Positions 8,216-15,360 of a stretch of DNA of 64,000 bases are shown piece by piece. Location: assembly GCA_964550935.1 (NCBI GenBank), contig CAZKBB010000002.1, positions 1 to 64,000 of the forward strand, given 5' to 3'. The notes under the pieces are model-generated. The model did no database searches. It had not been told where the DNA came from and worked only from the letters and a program-made list of their open reading frames with translations. How positions within the stretch are numbered: the stretch's first letter is position 1; each line of letters opens with the position of its first letter. The position numbers and the translations under genes are program-made. Origin of the DNA: JBCBSP01 sp964550935. Lineage in GTDB: Bacteria; Pseudomonadota; Alphaproteobacteria; Caulobacterales; Maricaulaceae.

Positions 8216-9331
8216 ATGAGCCAAGCCGAAGCCGCATCGATCGATCGCGCGGAGGGCGATCCGGTCCCGCGCTCGCAGGCCGAACGCGCGCGCGCCCTCG
8301 TCACGCGCCGGCTCGCCGATATCGTCTGCCTGCCCTCCAGCCGCATCGTCCCGGCCGAACGCTGGATCGTAGCCGACGTTCTCGACGAGCTGCTCCGCGA
8401 TGCAGACGCCGAGTTGCGCGCCCGGGTCGCCGCCCGGCTCGCCGACCAAGCCGAAGCGCCGGTCTCGCTCTTGCGCCGGTTGGCGTCGGACTCCTTCGCC
8501 GTGGCGCAGCCGATCCTTGAACGCTCGAAGGCGCTGACCGACTTCGACATGATGGAGGTCGCCCGGCGCGGCGACGTGCAGCACCGCCTCGCCCTGGCCG
8601 CGCGCGAGCATGTCAGCGAGACCGTCGCCGCCGCGCTCGCCGCAACCGCCGACGCGCCCGTGCTGGAAGCCTTGATGCGCAACGCGGGCGCCCGTCTGGC
8701 CGCGGAGACGACGGACCGGCTGGTGCGGGAGGCCGCGCAGTCGCCGCGGCTTGCAGCCCTCCTGCTCAAGCGCCCTGAGCTTCGCCCCGCCCAGGCCCTG
8801 GCGTTGTTCTGGGATGTCGATCACCAGCTGCGTTCGTTGATCCTGCAGCGCTTCGCAGTGGAACGCACGATCATGCGCGAGGCGGCCGAGGACGTGTTTG
8901 CGCGCGCCGCCGGCGCGCGCGGCGCCGACGCCCTGCTTACCCGGGCGCTTGGCTTCATGGATCGCCGTCAACGCGACCGCGACGCCTTGGAGCGATCCGA
9001 CTTCGCCGATCTGGAGACCGCCGTCGAGGCGGCCGCTCGCGAGCGCCTGGATGAGCCGCTGACCGATGAGATCGCCGCCCTGGCCGGGGTGGAGCGCTCA
9101 TTGTTCGAGCGGATGAAGGAGGACTTCGGCGGCGAAGGGCTCGCCGTCATGGCGAAGGGCACGGGTTTGTCGCGTCGCCATCTGGTCATGCTGCTGGAGG
9201 CTTGCGGCCGGGCGCGGGCTGAAACGCTCCGCCAAGCGGAGACCACCTATTCCTCGCTCTCCGTGGACAAGGCCCAGACCGTACTACGCTACTGGGACTG
9301 GAGCTGGGCGCGCGCACGCGACGCCGGATAG
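8216..9331 (+). CDS. DUF2336 domain protein (helical repeat), copy 1
   Basis: A 371-residue, almost wholly helical, soluble protein of the alphaproteobacterial DUF2336 family, function unknown. HEAT-like repeats are visible, for example AELRARVAARLADQAEAP and SFAVAQPILERSKALTDFDMMEV. The ILERSKALTD segment recurs in the second DUF2336 gene at 28599-29678 as ILQRSKALTDED, which supports the family call. The C-terminal half contains GLAVMAKGTGLSRRH, a conserved DUF2336 region. The start ATG has AGGGAAAG 5-13 bases upstream and lies 23 bases past the gap. The gene stands alone before the antiporter operon. Confidence 0.78.
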   Translation: MSQAEAASIDRAEGDPVPRSQAERARALVTRRLADIVCLPSSRIVPAERWIVADVLDELLRDADAELRARVAARLADQAEAPVSLLRRLASDSFAVAQPILERSKALTDFDMMEVARRGDVQHRLALAAREHVSETVAAALAATADAPVLEALMRNAGARLAAETTDRLVREAAQSPRLAALLLKRPELRPAQALALFWDVDHQLRSLILQRFAVERTIMREAAEDVFARAAGARGADALLTRALGFMDRRQRDRDALERSDFADLETAVEAAARERLDEPLTDEIAALAGVERSLFERMKEDFGGEGLAVMAKGTGLSRRHLVMLLEACGRARAETLRQAETTYSSLSVDKAQTVLRYWDWSWARARDAG

Positions 9332-9397
9332 GCCGTCCCGACACCGGTTCTGCGGCGCCGGCATGCCGGACGCGGCGATTTCGGCAGCGCACTGACC

Positions 9398-9433
9398 GGT
9401 TTCTCTGGAAATGCGCGAACGGCTTCTCTAGAA
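9398..9433 (+). repeat. Pair of 13-base direct repeats upstream of the antiporter operon
   Basis: GGTTTCTCTGGAA (9398-9410) and GGCTTCTCTAGAA (9421-9433) differ at two of 13 positions and are 23 bases apart, about two helical turns. They lie 47 bases upstream of the GTG of the first antiporter gene, where an activator or repressor would bind. The 148-base intergenic stretch around them holds no gene. A regulatory role is inference. Confidence 0.4.
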
Positions 9434-9479
9434 CCCTATCGCCGACCCCTTCACGAAGCGTCTTCATCCGGAGTGTCCC

Positions 9480-9980
9480 GTGGGCCGCGCTTTCCTATCC
9501 GGCGTTCTATTGACCATCATCCTGGCGGTGATGTGGGCGCTGATGTCCGGCTTCGGGCTGAAGCAGCCGCTGTTCACCTTCGGCGTGATCAGCGTCTTCG
9601 TCGCCGTCGCGATGACCGCGCGCATGGGTATTCTTGATGAGGAGGGCGCGCCCTTCCCGCGCCTTGTCCTGTTCCTGCAATACTGGATCTGGCTCGGTGA
9701 GAAGATCTTCGCGGCGAATCTCTACGTCCTGCGCACCGTGCTGAAGCCCGATCTCGACATCACCCCGACGCTGACGCGCGTGCCGGTTCGCGCCAAAACC
9801 GGTCTTGCGCGCGCGACCTTCGCCAACTCGATCACGCTGACGCCGGGCACGGTGACGGTGGAGGTGGAGGACGGCGGTTTTCTGGTGCATGCGCTGACCC
9901 GCGAACTCGCCGATCAGGAGGCCTTCGCGGAAATCGAGCGGCACGTGATGCGCGCGGCCGGGGAGGCGGGCGCGTCATGA
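9480..9980 (+). CDS. mnhE: Mrp/Mnh antiporter subunit E
   Basis: A 166-residue MrpE-family protein. Two or three N-terminal membrane helices (residues about 8-60) are followed by the conserved cytoplasmic domain with FANSITLTPGTVTVEVEDG and FLVHALT, the MrpE signature. It is a small scaffold subunit of the multi-subunit Na+(K+)/H+ antiporter in the inner membrane. The start is a GTG with only a weak ribosome site (CCGGAG). It is the first gene of a nine-gene operon; its stop overlaps the next ATG (ATGA). Confidence 0.92.
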   Translation: MGRAFLSGVLLTIILAVMWALMSGFGLKQPLFTFGVISVFVAVAMTARMGILDEEGAPFPRLVLFLQYWIWLGEKIFAANLYVLRTVLKPDLDITPTLTRVPVRAKTGLARATFANSITLTPGTVTVEVEDGGFLVHALTRELADQEAFAEIERHVMRAAGEAGAS

Positions 9981-10294
9981 TCATGGACATCGTCGATTTC
10001 ACCGTGGCGCTCGCCGTCGCGATCTCCATGGCGCTGATGCTCACGCGCCTGTTCGCAGGCCCGACGCTCTACGACCGCGTCCTCGCGGTGAACTCGTTCG
10101 GCACGAAGACCGTGGTGTTCATCACGGTCTTCGCGCTGCTTACCGGGCGCGGCGATGCGATCGACATCGCGATCCTCTACGCCCTGTTGAACTTCATCGC
10201 GACGATCGCGGTCCTGAAATTCTTCCGCTACCGCTCGCTCGAGGTGGCGCTGTCTCCTGGGCGCCAGTCCGGGAAGGGCGGGGAGGAGGAGTGA
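9977..10294 (+). CDS. mnhF: Mrp/Mnh antiporter subunit F
   Basis: A 105-residue protein with three membrane helices and the MrpF signature GPTLYDRVLAVNSFGTK, followed by IDIAILYALLNFIATIA. In Mrp and Mbh complexes this subunit helps form the sodium or proton path near MrpA/G. It overlaps mnhE by 4 bases. Its own stop runs into the next start, with GGAGGAGGA just before it. The C-terminal tail is short and acidic. Confidence 0.92.
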   Translation: MIMDIVDFTVALAVAISMALMLTRLFAGPTLYDRVLAVNSFGTKTVVFITVFALLTGRGDAIDIAILYALLNFIATIAVLKFFRYRSLEVALSPGRQSGKGGEEE

Positions 10295-10653
10295 TGCTCG
10301 AGGTCGTCTCGATCGTGCTCGACGTGGTCTCCGCCGCGCTGATGCTCGCCGGAGCGGGCTTCGTGCTGGCCGGCTCGATCGGCGTGATCCGCCTGCCGGA
10401 CTTCTACACCCGGCTGCACGCGGCCGGCGTGACCGACACGCTGGGCGCGGAGCTGATCTTGTTCGCTCTGATCCTGCAGTCCGGCTTCTCACTGGTCTCG
10501 GTCAAGCTCGCCCTGATTGGCCTGTTCCTCTTTCTGACGAGCCCGACCGCGACCCACGCAGCCGCGAACGCCGCCTACCGCGCCGGGCTCGCCCCGCGGC
10601 TGAAGCGGTTCGCCCCGAAGCCCGGCGGCGAAAGCCCGGAGGACCAGGCATGA
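10294..10653 (+). CDS. mnhG: Mrp/Mnh antiporter subunit G
   Basis: A MrpG/PhaG-family membrane protein of 119 residues with three helices and the family motif IRLPDFYTRLHAAGVTDTLG. A GTG at 10291 is also in frame, but the ATG at 10294 is better spaced from GGAGGAGGA (10282-10290). G subunits pack with F and the DUF4040 subunit in the membrane arm. It overlaps both neighbours by a few bases, so the operon is translationally coupled. Confidence 0.92.
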   Translation: MLEVVSIVLDVVSAALMLAGAGFVLAGSIGVIRLPDFYTRLHAAGVTDTLGAELILFALILQSGFSLVSVKLALIGLFLFLTSPTATHAAANAAYRAGLAPRLKRFAPKPGGESPEDQA

Positions 10654-11207
10654 GCCTCGACCTCACGCAGTTCCTCGACTACGCGCTTATGGCGTTGCTT
10701 CTTGCCGTCGCCGTTGCGGTGATCCGCTTGCGCAACCTGTTCGCCATCGTCATGCTCACGGGCGTCTATTCGCTTTTGTCGGCGGCGTGGTTCGTCTCGC
10801 TTGATGCTCTGGACGTCGCCTTCACCGAGGCCGCGGTGGGCGCGGGCATCTCCACGGTGCTGCTCTTGGCCGCGATGCTGCTGACTGGGCGCGACTGCGA
10901 TCGGGTGCGCGGATCGCGCCACTGGGCGGCGCTGGCGGTGACCGTCGCGGCCGGAACGGCGATGTTCTATGCGCTGGGCGACATGCCCGCCTACGGCGCG
11001 GCCGACTCCCCGGCGAACAGCTATCTCGGCGCGGCGTATATCGAGCGCACGCCCGACGAAGTGAACATCCCCAATGTCGTCACCGCCGTGCTCGCCAGCT
11101 ATCGCGGCTTTGACACCATGGGCGAGGTGTTCGTGGTGTTTGCAGCCGGTGTCGGCGTCGCGCTCCTGCTCGGTCTCGGCGGTCGCGGCCGCAAGGAGGA
11201 GCGCTGA
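10650..11207 (+). CDS. DUF4040 / MbhD-MbhE-like antiporter subunit
   Basis: A 185-residue membrane protein. The first half (residues about 10-80) matches DUF4040, the MbhD-like domain that in MrpA forms the C-terminal extension, with AFTEAAVGAGISTVLLL as its signature. The second half (NVVTAVLASYRGFDTMGEVFV) is the MbhE-like helix pair. In MrpA both are fused behind a NuoL-like core; in archaeal Mbh they are separate small proteins. Here D and E parts are fused to each other but not to a NuoL core. That intermediate form explains why no large mnhA gene is present. Confidence 0.85.
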   Translation: MSLDLTQFLDYALMALLLAVAVAVIRLRNLFAIVMLTGVYSLLSAAWFVSLDALDVAFTEAAVGAGISTVLLLAAMLLTGRDCDRVRGSRHWAALAVTVAAGTAMFYALGDMPAYGAADSPANSYLGAAYIERTPDEVNIPNVVTAVLASYRGFDTMGEVFVVFAAGVGVALLLGLGGRGRKEER

Positions 11208-11209
11208 TC

Positions 11210-11650
11210 ATGGCCCCTCACGTCGTCCTGCGCGTCGTCTCCAAGCTCCTGATCCCGTTCATCATCTTGTTCGGCTTCTACGTGCACTTTCACGGCGAGT
11301 ATTCGCCGGGCGGCGGCTTCCAGGCCGGCGTGGTGCTCGCCTCGGCGGTGATCCTGTACGCGCTCATCTTCGGCATGGACGCCGCGCGCCGCGCGGTGCC
11401 GCCCTGGTGGACGCGCGTCGGCATGGCGCTCGGAGCGATGATCTTCTCCGGCGTCGGCTTCGTGACCGTGGCGCTCGGCGCGAACTTCCTCGACTACGAC
11501 GTCCTGCATCCCGGCGACGACTACATGGGCCAGCACATCGGCATCATCTCGGTGGAGGTGGGCGTGCTCGTGACCGTGACGAGCGTGATCCTCGCGATCT
11601 TCTACGCCTTCGGCGGACGCACCCCGGACATTCCGGACGAGGAGTGGTGA
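11210..11650 (+). CDS. mnhB: Mrp/Mnh antiporter subunit B
   Basis: A 146-residue MrpB-domain protein (MnhB family) with four membrane helices. The hallmark HFHGEYSPGGGFQAGVVLA contains the conserved glycine-rich loop, and EVGVLVTVTSVILAIF lies in the last helix. It follows the DUF4040 gene by 2 bases and precedes mnhC by 1 base. In Mrp complexes B contacts A and C in the membrane. Confidence 0.92.
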   Translation: MAPHVVLRVVSKLLIPFIILFGFYVHFHGEYSPGGGFQAGVVLASAVILYALIFGMDAARRAVPPWWTRVGMALGAMIFSGVGFVTVALGANFLDYDVLHPGDDYMGQHIGIISVEVGVLVTVTSVILAIFYAFGGRTPDIPDEEW

Positions 11651-11651
11651 G

Positions 11652-12059
11652 ATGATCGAGCTTCTCACCGAACGCTACGTCTTCGCGGTCATCATCGTGC
11701 TCATGATGCTCGGCCTTTACGCCGTCGTGGCGTCGGGCAACCTGGTCAAGCGCATGGTGGGCCTGGCGATCTTCCAGACCTCGGTCTTCCTTCTGTTCAT
11801 CGCCATCTCGAAGGTGTTCGGCGGGGAGCCGGCCATCTTCCCCTACAAGGCGCTGTCCCAGGACAAGCTCGACCCCTCCGTCGTGTACTCCAACCCGCTG
11901 CCGCACGTTCTGATCCTCACCGCGATCGTGGTCGGGGTCGCGACCCTGGCCATGGGGCTCGCGCTGGTGGTGCGCATCCGCGAGGCCTACGGGACGATCG
12001 AGGACGTTGAGCTGTCCGAGGCGGACTTCGCCGCCGAAATAGAGACGGCGGGACGTTAG
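11652..12059 (+). CDS. mnhC: Mrp/Mnh antiporter subunit C (NuoK-like)
   Basis: A 135-residue, three-helix protein of the NuoK/MrpC family. The first helices carry LYAVVASGNLVKRMVGLAIF, and DPLPHVLILTAIVVG-like sequence (here NPLPHVLILTAIVVGVATLA) is the family signature. It is about 20-25 residues longer than minimal NuoK because of an acidic C-terminal tail. In complex I and Mrp this subunit sits next to the NuoL/N-like pumps. Confidence 0.92.
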   Translation: MIELLTERYVFAVIIVLMMLGLYAVVASGNLVKRMVGLAIFQTSVFLLFIAISKVFGGEPAIFPYKALSQDKLDPSVVYSNPLPHVLILTAIVVGVATLAMGLALVVRIREAYGTIEDVELSEADFAAEIETAGR

Positions 12060-12062
12060 ACC

Positions 12063-13586
12063 ATGGCCGCAGGCATCCTTCCCGCCATGCTTTCAGAGCA
12101 TGCGCCGGCGCTGATCACGGCCGCGCCGCTCTTCCTGTCCGCGCTCGTCGGCGCGCAACAGAGCGGGCGTTTCGCCTGGCTCGTCTCGCTCGTGTGCGTG
12201 GCGGGCTGCCTTCTCCTGGCCGTGGACATGGCCTACCAAGTCCAGTCCCAGACCGTCCTGAGCTACGCGCTCGGCGGCTGGGCCCCGCCTATCGGGATCG
12301 AGTTCAGGGTGGACGCGCTGAACGCGGCGATCCTCGTCCTCTTGGCCGCGGTGGGCCTCGTCGCCCTCGTGTTCGCCGCGCCGAGCGTGGTTGACGAGAT
12401 CCCGGCCGACAAGCGCGCCCTGTTCTACAGCGCCTTCCTGATCTGCTTCGCCGGTCTGTCCGGCGTGGCGATCACGGGCGACGCGTTCAACATGTTCGTG
12501 TTCTTCGAGATCTCTTCGATCGCGACCTACGCCTTGATCGCGATGGGCCACGTGAACGACCGGCGCGCGCTGACCGCCTCGTTCAACTATCTCGTCATGG
12601 GCACGATCGGCGCGACATTCTTCGTGATCGGCGTCGGCTTCCTCTACATGGCGACCGGTACGCTGAACATGGCCGATATCGCCCAGCGTGTGGCCGAGAC
12701 CCCGGGCGACCGGGTGGTGCAGGTGGCCTTCGCCTTCATCGTGGTCGGGGTCGGGCTGAAGGCGGCGCTGTTCCCGCTGCACCTGTGGCTGCCCAACGGG
12801 TACGCCTATGCGCCCAACTTCGTGACGGTGTTCCTTGCTTCGACCGCCACGAAGGTCGCCTTCTACGTCCTGATCCGCTTCATGTTCGACGTGTTCGATC
12901 CGAACGCGACCTTCACCAACTTCGCCTTCGCCGGGGTTATCGCGCCGCTGGCGATCGCCGGCATGCTGATCGCTTCGGCCCAGGCGGCCTTCCAGTCCGA
13001 TGCGCGCAGGCTCTTCGCCTACTCGTCGGTGGCGCAGGTGGGCTACATGATGCTGGGCCTTGGCGTCGGCACCGCGCTCGGCGTCAGCGCCGGCGTTCTG
13101 CACCTTCTCAACCACGCCATCATGAAGGGCGCGATCTTCGTCGCTCTGGGCGCCTTCGCGCTGAGCTACGGCGTGCGCCGGATCGAGGACTTCAAAGGTC
13201 TGGGCCAGGTCATGCCGTTCACCGCGTCGGCCTTCACGATCGGCACGCTGTCGCTGATCGGCGTGCCCTTCACGGCCGGTTTCGTGTCGAAATTCTACCT
13301 CATCCAGGCGACGCTCGACCGGGGTTGGTGGTGGGCGGTCGCGGCGATCGTGATCTCCTCGGTGCTCGCCGTCGCGTACTGCTACCGGATCCTGGCTGTG
13401 ATGTGGGTCCAGCCCGCGCCGGAGGGCGCTCTGGCTGCGCGCAAGCGCCTGCCCGTGCTCGTCATCGCGCCGTTGTGGGTGCTCGCGCTCGCCAACATCT
13501 ATTTCGGCGTCAACGCGGACGCGCTGGTCAACGCCGCTGAGGCGGCAGCGCGCGCGGCGATCAACGGGGGGGCGGGCGCGTCGTGA
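12063..13586 (+). CDS. mnhD: Mrp/Mnh antiporter subunit D (NuoM/N-like proton-conducting subunit 1)
   Basis: A 507-residue, 14-helix member of the proton-conducting transporter family. The key helix-5 glutamate is visible in FNMFVFFEISSIATYALIA and the helix-7 lysine in VGLKAALFPLHLWLP, the charged pair that carries protons. The later lysine region is near HLLNHAIMKGAIFVALGA. It starts 3 bases after mnhC; an internal ATG (12090) could be an alternative start. It is the first of three related pump subunits in this operon. Confidence 0.92.
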   Translation: MAAGILPAMLSEHAPALITAAPLFLSALVGAQQSGRFAWLVSLVCVAGCLLLAVDMAYQVQSQTVLSYALGGWAPPIGIEFRVDALNAAILVLLAAVGLVALVFAAPSVVDEIPADKRALFYSAFLICFAGLSGVAITGDAFNMFVFFEISSIATYALIAMGHVNDRRALTASFNYLVMGTIGATFFVIGVGFLYMATGTLNMADIAQRVAETPGDRVVQVAFAFIVVGVGLKAALFPLHLWLPNGYAYAPNFVTVFLASTATKVAFYVLIRFMFDVFDPNATFTNFAFAGVIAPLAIAGMLIASAQAAFQSDARRLFAYSSVAQVGYMMLGLGVGTALGVSAGVLHLLNHAIMKGAIFVALGAFALSYGVRRIEDFKGLGQVMPFTASAFTIGTLSLIGVPFTAGFVSKFYLIQATLDRGWWWAVAAIVISSVLAVAYCYRILAVMWVQPAPEGALAARKRLPVLVIAPLWVLALANIYFGVNADALVNAAEAAARAAINGGAGAS

Positions 13587-15055
13587 GCTGGTCACCGGAA
13601 ACCGCGATGATCCTGGCGCTCCTGATCCCGCTGGCCGGCGGGGTCGGCGTGGTGGCGTTCGGACGCGTGCCGAACCTGCGCGAGGCGGCCACGCTTCTTA
13701 GCGCGATCGCGCTGGCGGTCGTGTGCGCCTACCTCGTGGAGGTCGCGCCCCAGCGCCCCGAAGTGACGCTGTTCGAGTTCGCGCCGGGCCTGTCCATCAG
13801 CTTCCGCCTGGAGCCGCTCGGCGCGGTCTTCGCCATGGTGGCGAGCGGGCTTTGGATCGTGAACTCGCTCTATTCGATCGGGTATATGCGCGGGAACGGG
13901 GAGAAGGATCAGACCCGCTTCTATCTCTGCTTCACGATCTCGATCGCCTCGGCGATGGGCATCGCTCTGGCGGGCAATCTGATCACGCTGTTCTTCTTCT
14001 ACGAGGCGCTGACGCTCTCCACCTTCCCGCTGGTGGCCCACAAGGGCGACGCCAAGGCGCGCAAGGGCGCAGGCATCTATCTCGGCATTCTCCTGGCGAC
14101 CTCGATCGGGCTCCTGCTGCCGGCGGTCTTCGCGGTCTGGCACTTCGCCGGCACGACCGATTTCGAGGCCGGCGGCATTCTGGCCGGCGTGATGGGAACC
14201 GGCGCGGCGAGCGTGCTTCTGGTGATGTTCGCCTTCGGCATCGGCAAGGCCGCGCTGATGCCGATCCACCCGTGGCTGCCGAACGCCATGGTCGCGCCGA
14301 CCCCGGTCTCCGCGCTCCTGCACGCCGTGGCGGTCGTGAAGGCGGGGGTGTTCACCATGCTGAAGGTGTCCACCTACACCTTCGGGCCGGAGTTCATGCG
14401 CGCCCTGCCGGCGGCCGATGCGCTGGCCTGGATCGCGGCGGTCTCCATCGTGCTCGCCTCGGTGATCGCGATGACGAAGGACAATCTGAAGGCCCGGCTC
14501 GCCTACTCCACCGTGTCGCAGCTTTCCTACATCACTCTGGGCGCCATGCTCGCCACGCCCGCCGCGCTGATGGGCGCGGCCCTGCAGATCGTCATGCACG
14601 CCTACGGCAAGATCACGCTCTTCATGACCGCCGGCGCGATCTACACCGGCGCGAAGAAGGCCGAGATATCCCAGCTCGATGGGCTCGGCCGTCTGATGCC
14701 CTGGACCTTCGCCGCCTTCGGGCTCGGGGCGCTGTCGATCATCGGGCTGCCCCCGTTCGGGGGGGTGTGGCCGAAGCTCTTCTTGATGGAGGGCTCGGCC
14801 GAGGGCGGCCAGCCCTGGCTGATCGCGGCTTTGGTCGCGTCCTCGCTTTTGAACATCGGCTATCTCCTGCCGATCTTCCTTCGCGGGGTGCTGCGCCCTG
14901 AACCCCAGCCGAGCCCGATGAAGCCCGGCAAGCCGCCGCTTCTCGCGGTCCTGCCGCCGGTGATCACCGGCATCGGCGCGCTTGCGCTCTTCTTCCTGAT
15001 CGGACCGCTGTTCGACTATCTCGCCCCGGTCTTCATGACGGAGCCCGTCCAATGA
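13583..15055 (+). CDS. NuoL/M-like proton-conducting subunit 2
   Basis: A 490-residue membrane protein of the same family. LITLFFFYEALTLSTFPLV holds the helix-5 glutamate, and KAALMPIHPWLPNAMVAPTP with SALLHAVAVVKAGVF is the classical NuoL/M signature. It starts at a GTG whose bases overlap the stop of mnhD. Sequence is closer to NuoL/MrpA N-terminal modules than to mnhD, so it may take the place of the missing MrpA core; that substitution is inference. GC-rich reverse-strand frames covering it are shadows. Confidence 0.9.
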   Translation: MSWSPETAMILALLIPLAGGVGVVAFGRVPNLREAATLLSAIALAVVCAYLVEVAPQRPEVTLFEFAPGLSISFRLEPLGAVFAMVASGLWIVNSLYSIGYMRGNGEKDQTRFYLCFTISIASAMGIALAGNLITLFFFYEALTLSTFPLVAHKGDAKARKGAGIYLGILLATSIGLLLPAVFAVWHFAGTTDFEAGGILAGVMGTGAASVLLVMFAFGIGKAALMPIHPWLPNAMVAPTPVSALLHAVAVVKAGVFTMLKVSTYTFGPEFMRALPAADALAWIAAVSIVLASVIAMTKDNLKARLAYSTVSQLSYITLGAMLATPAALMGAALQIVMHAYGKITLFMTAGAIYTGAKKAEISQLDGLGRLMPWTFAAFGLGALSIIGLPPFGGVWPKLFLMEGSAEGGQPWLIAALVASSLLNIGYLLPIFLRGVLRPEPQPSPMKPGKPPLLAVLPPVITGIGALALFFLIGPLFDYLAPVFMTEPVQ

Positions 15056-15360
15056 GCCCGTCCCCGAAAGACGCGCGCGCCGACGGCGGCGTGCACCCGC
15101 TCGCCAAGCCGTTCCTGGCGCTCGGGACGCCGCGCGCCGGACTGATCGTGCTGATCACGCTCGGCGTGATCACCGCGGCGAGCTTTGCGATCGAATTCTT
15201 CGCCCCGGGCAAGGGGTTTGCGAAATACCCGGAAGTCTTCGGCACGTATGAGTTCGAGGTCTTCGTCGCCTTCCTCGCCGGCGTCGGCCTGGCCTGGCCG
15301 GTGCGCTGGCTGTTGTCGCGCAAGGCGGACTTCTACGAGCGGGAGGACGGCGATGCTTGA
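15052..15360 (+). CDS. Small two-helix membrane protein of the antiporter operon
   Basis: A 102-residue protein with a basic, soluble N-terminus and two predicted membrane helices (about residues 31-49 and 70-87). It ends in a charged tail (SRKADFYEREDGDA). I do not recognise a family. It overlaps the preceding pump gene by 4 bases and the next by 8 bases, so it is firmly part of the operon. The position between two pump subunits suggests an accessory subunit specific to this type of antiporter. It has no counterpart among the standard Mrp A-G subunits. Confidence 0.65.
   Translation: MSPSPKDARADGGVHPLAKPFLALGTPRAGLIVLITLGVITAASFAIEFFAPGKGFAKYPEVFGTYEFEVFVAFLAGVGLAWPVRWLLSRKADFYEREDGDA

Noticed and set aside
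6752..8971. One reading frame on the minus strand running across the 100-N gap and into the DUF2336 gene
   Set aside because: Only the part to 8011 has MFS features and a ribosome site; the rest is the antisense shadow of the DUF2336 gene.
12093..15052. Two long minus-strand reading frames (about 500 and 486 residues) opposite the antiporter genes
   Set aside because: They mirror strongly coding GC-rich plus-strand genes, have very charged, unlikely protein composition and no membrane or domain features.
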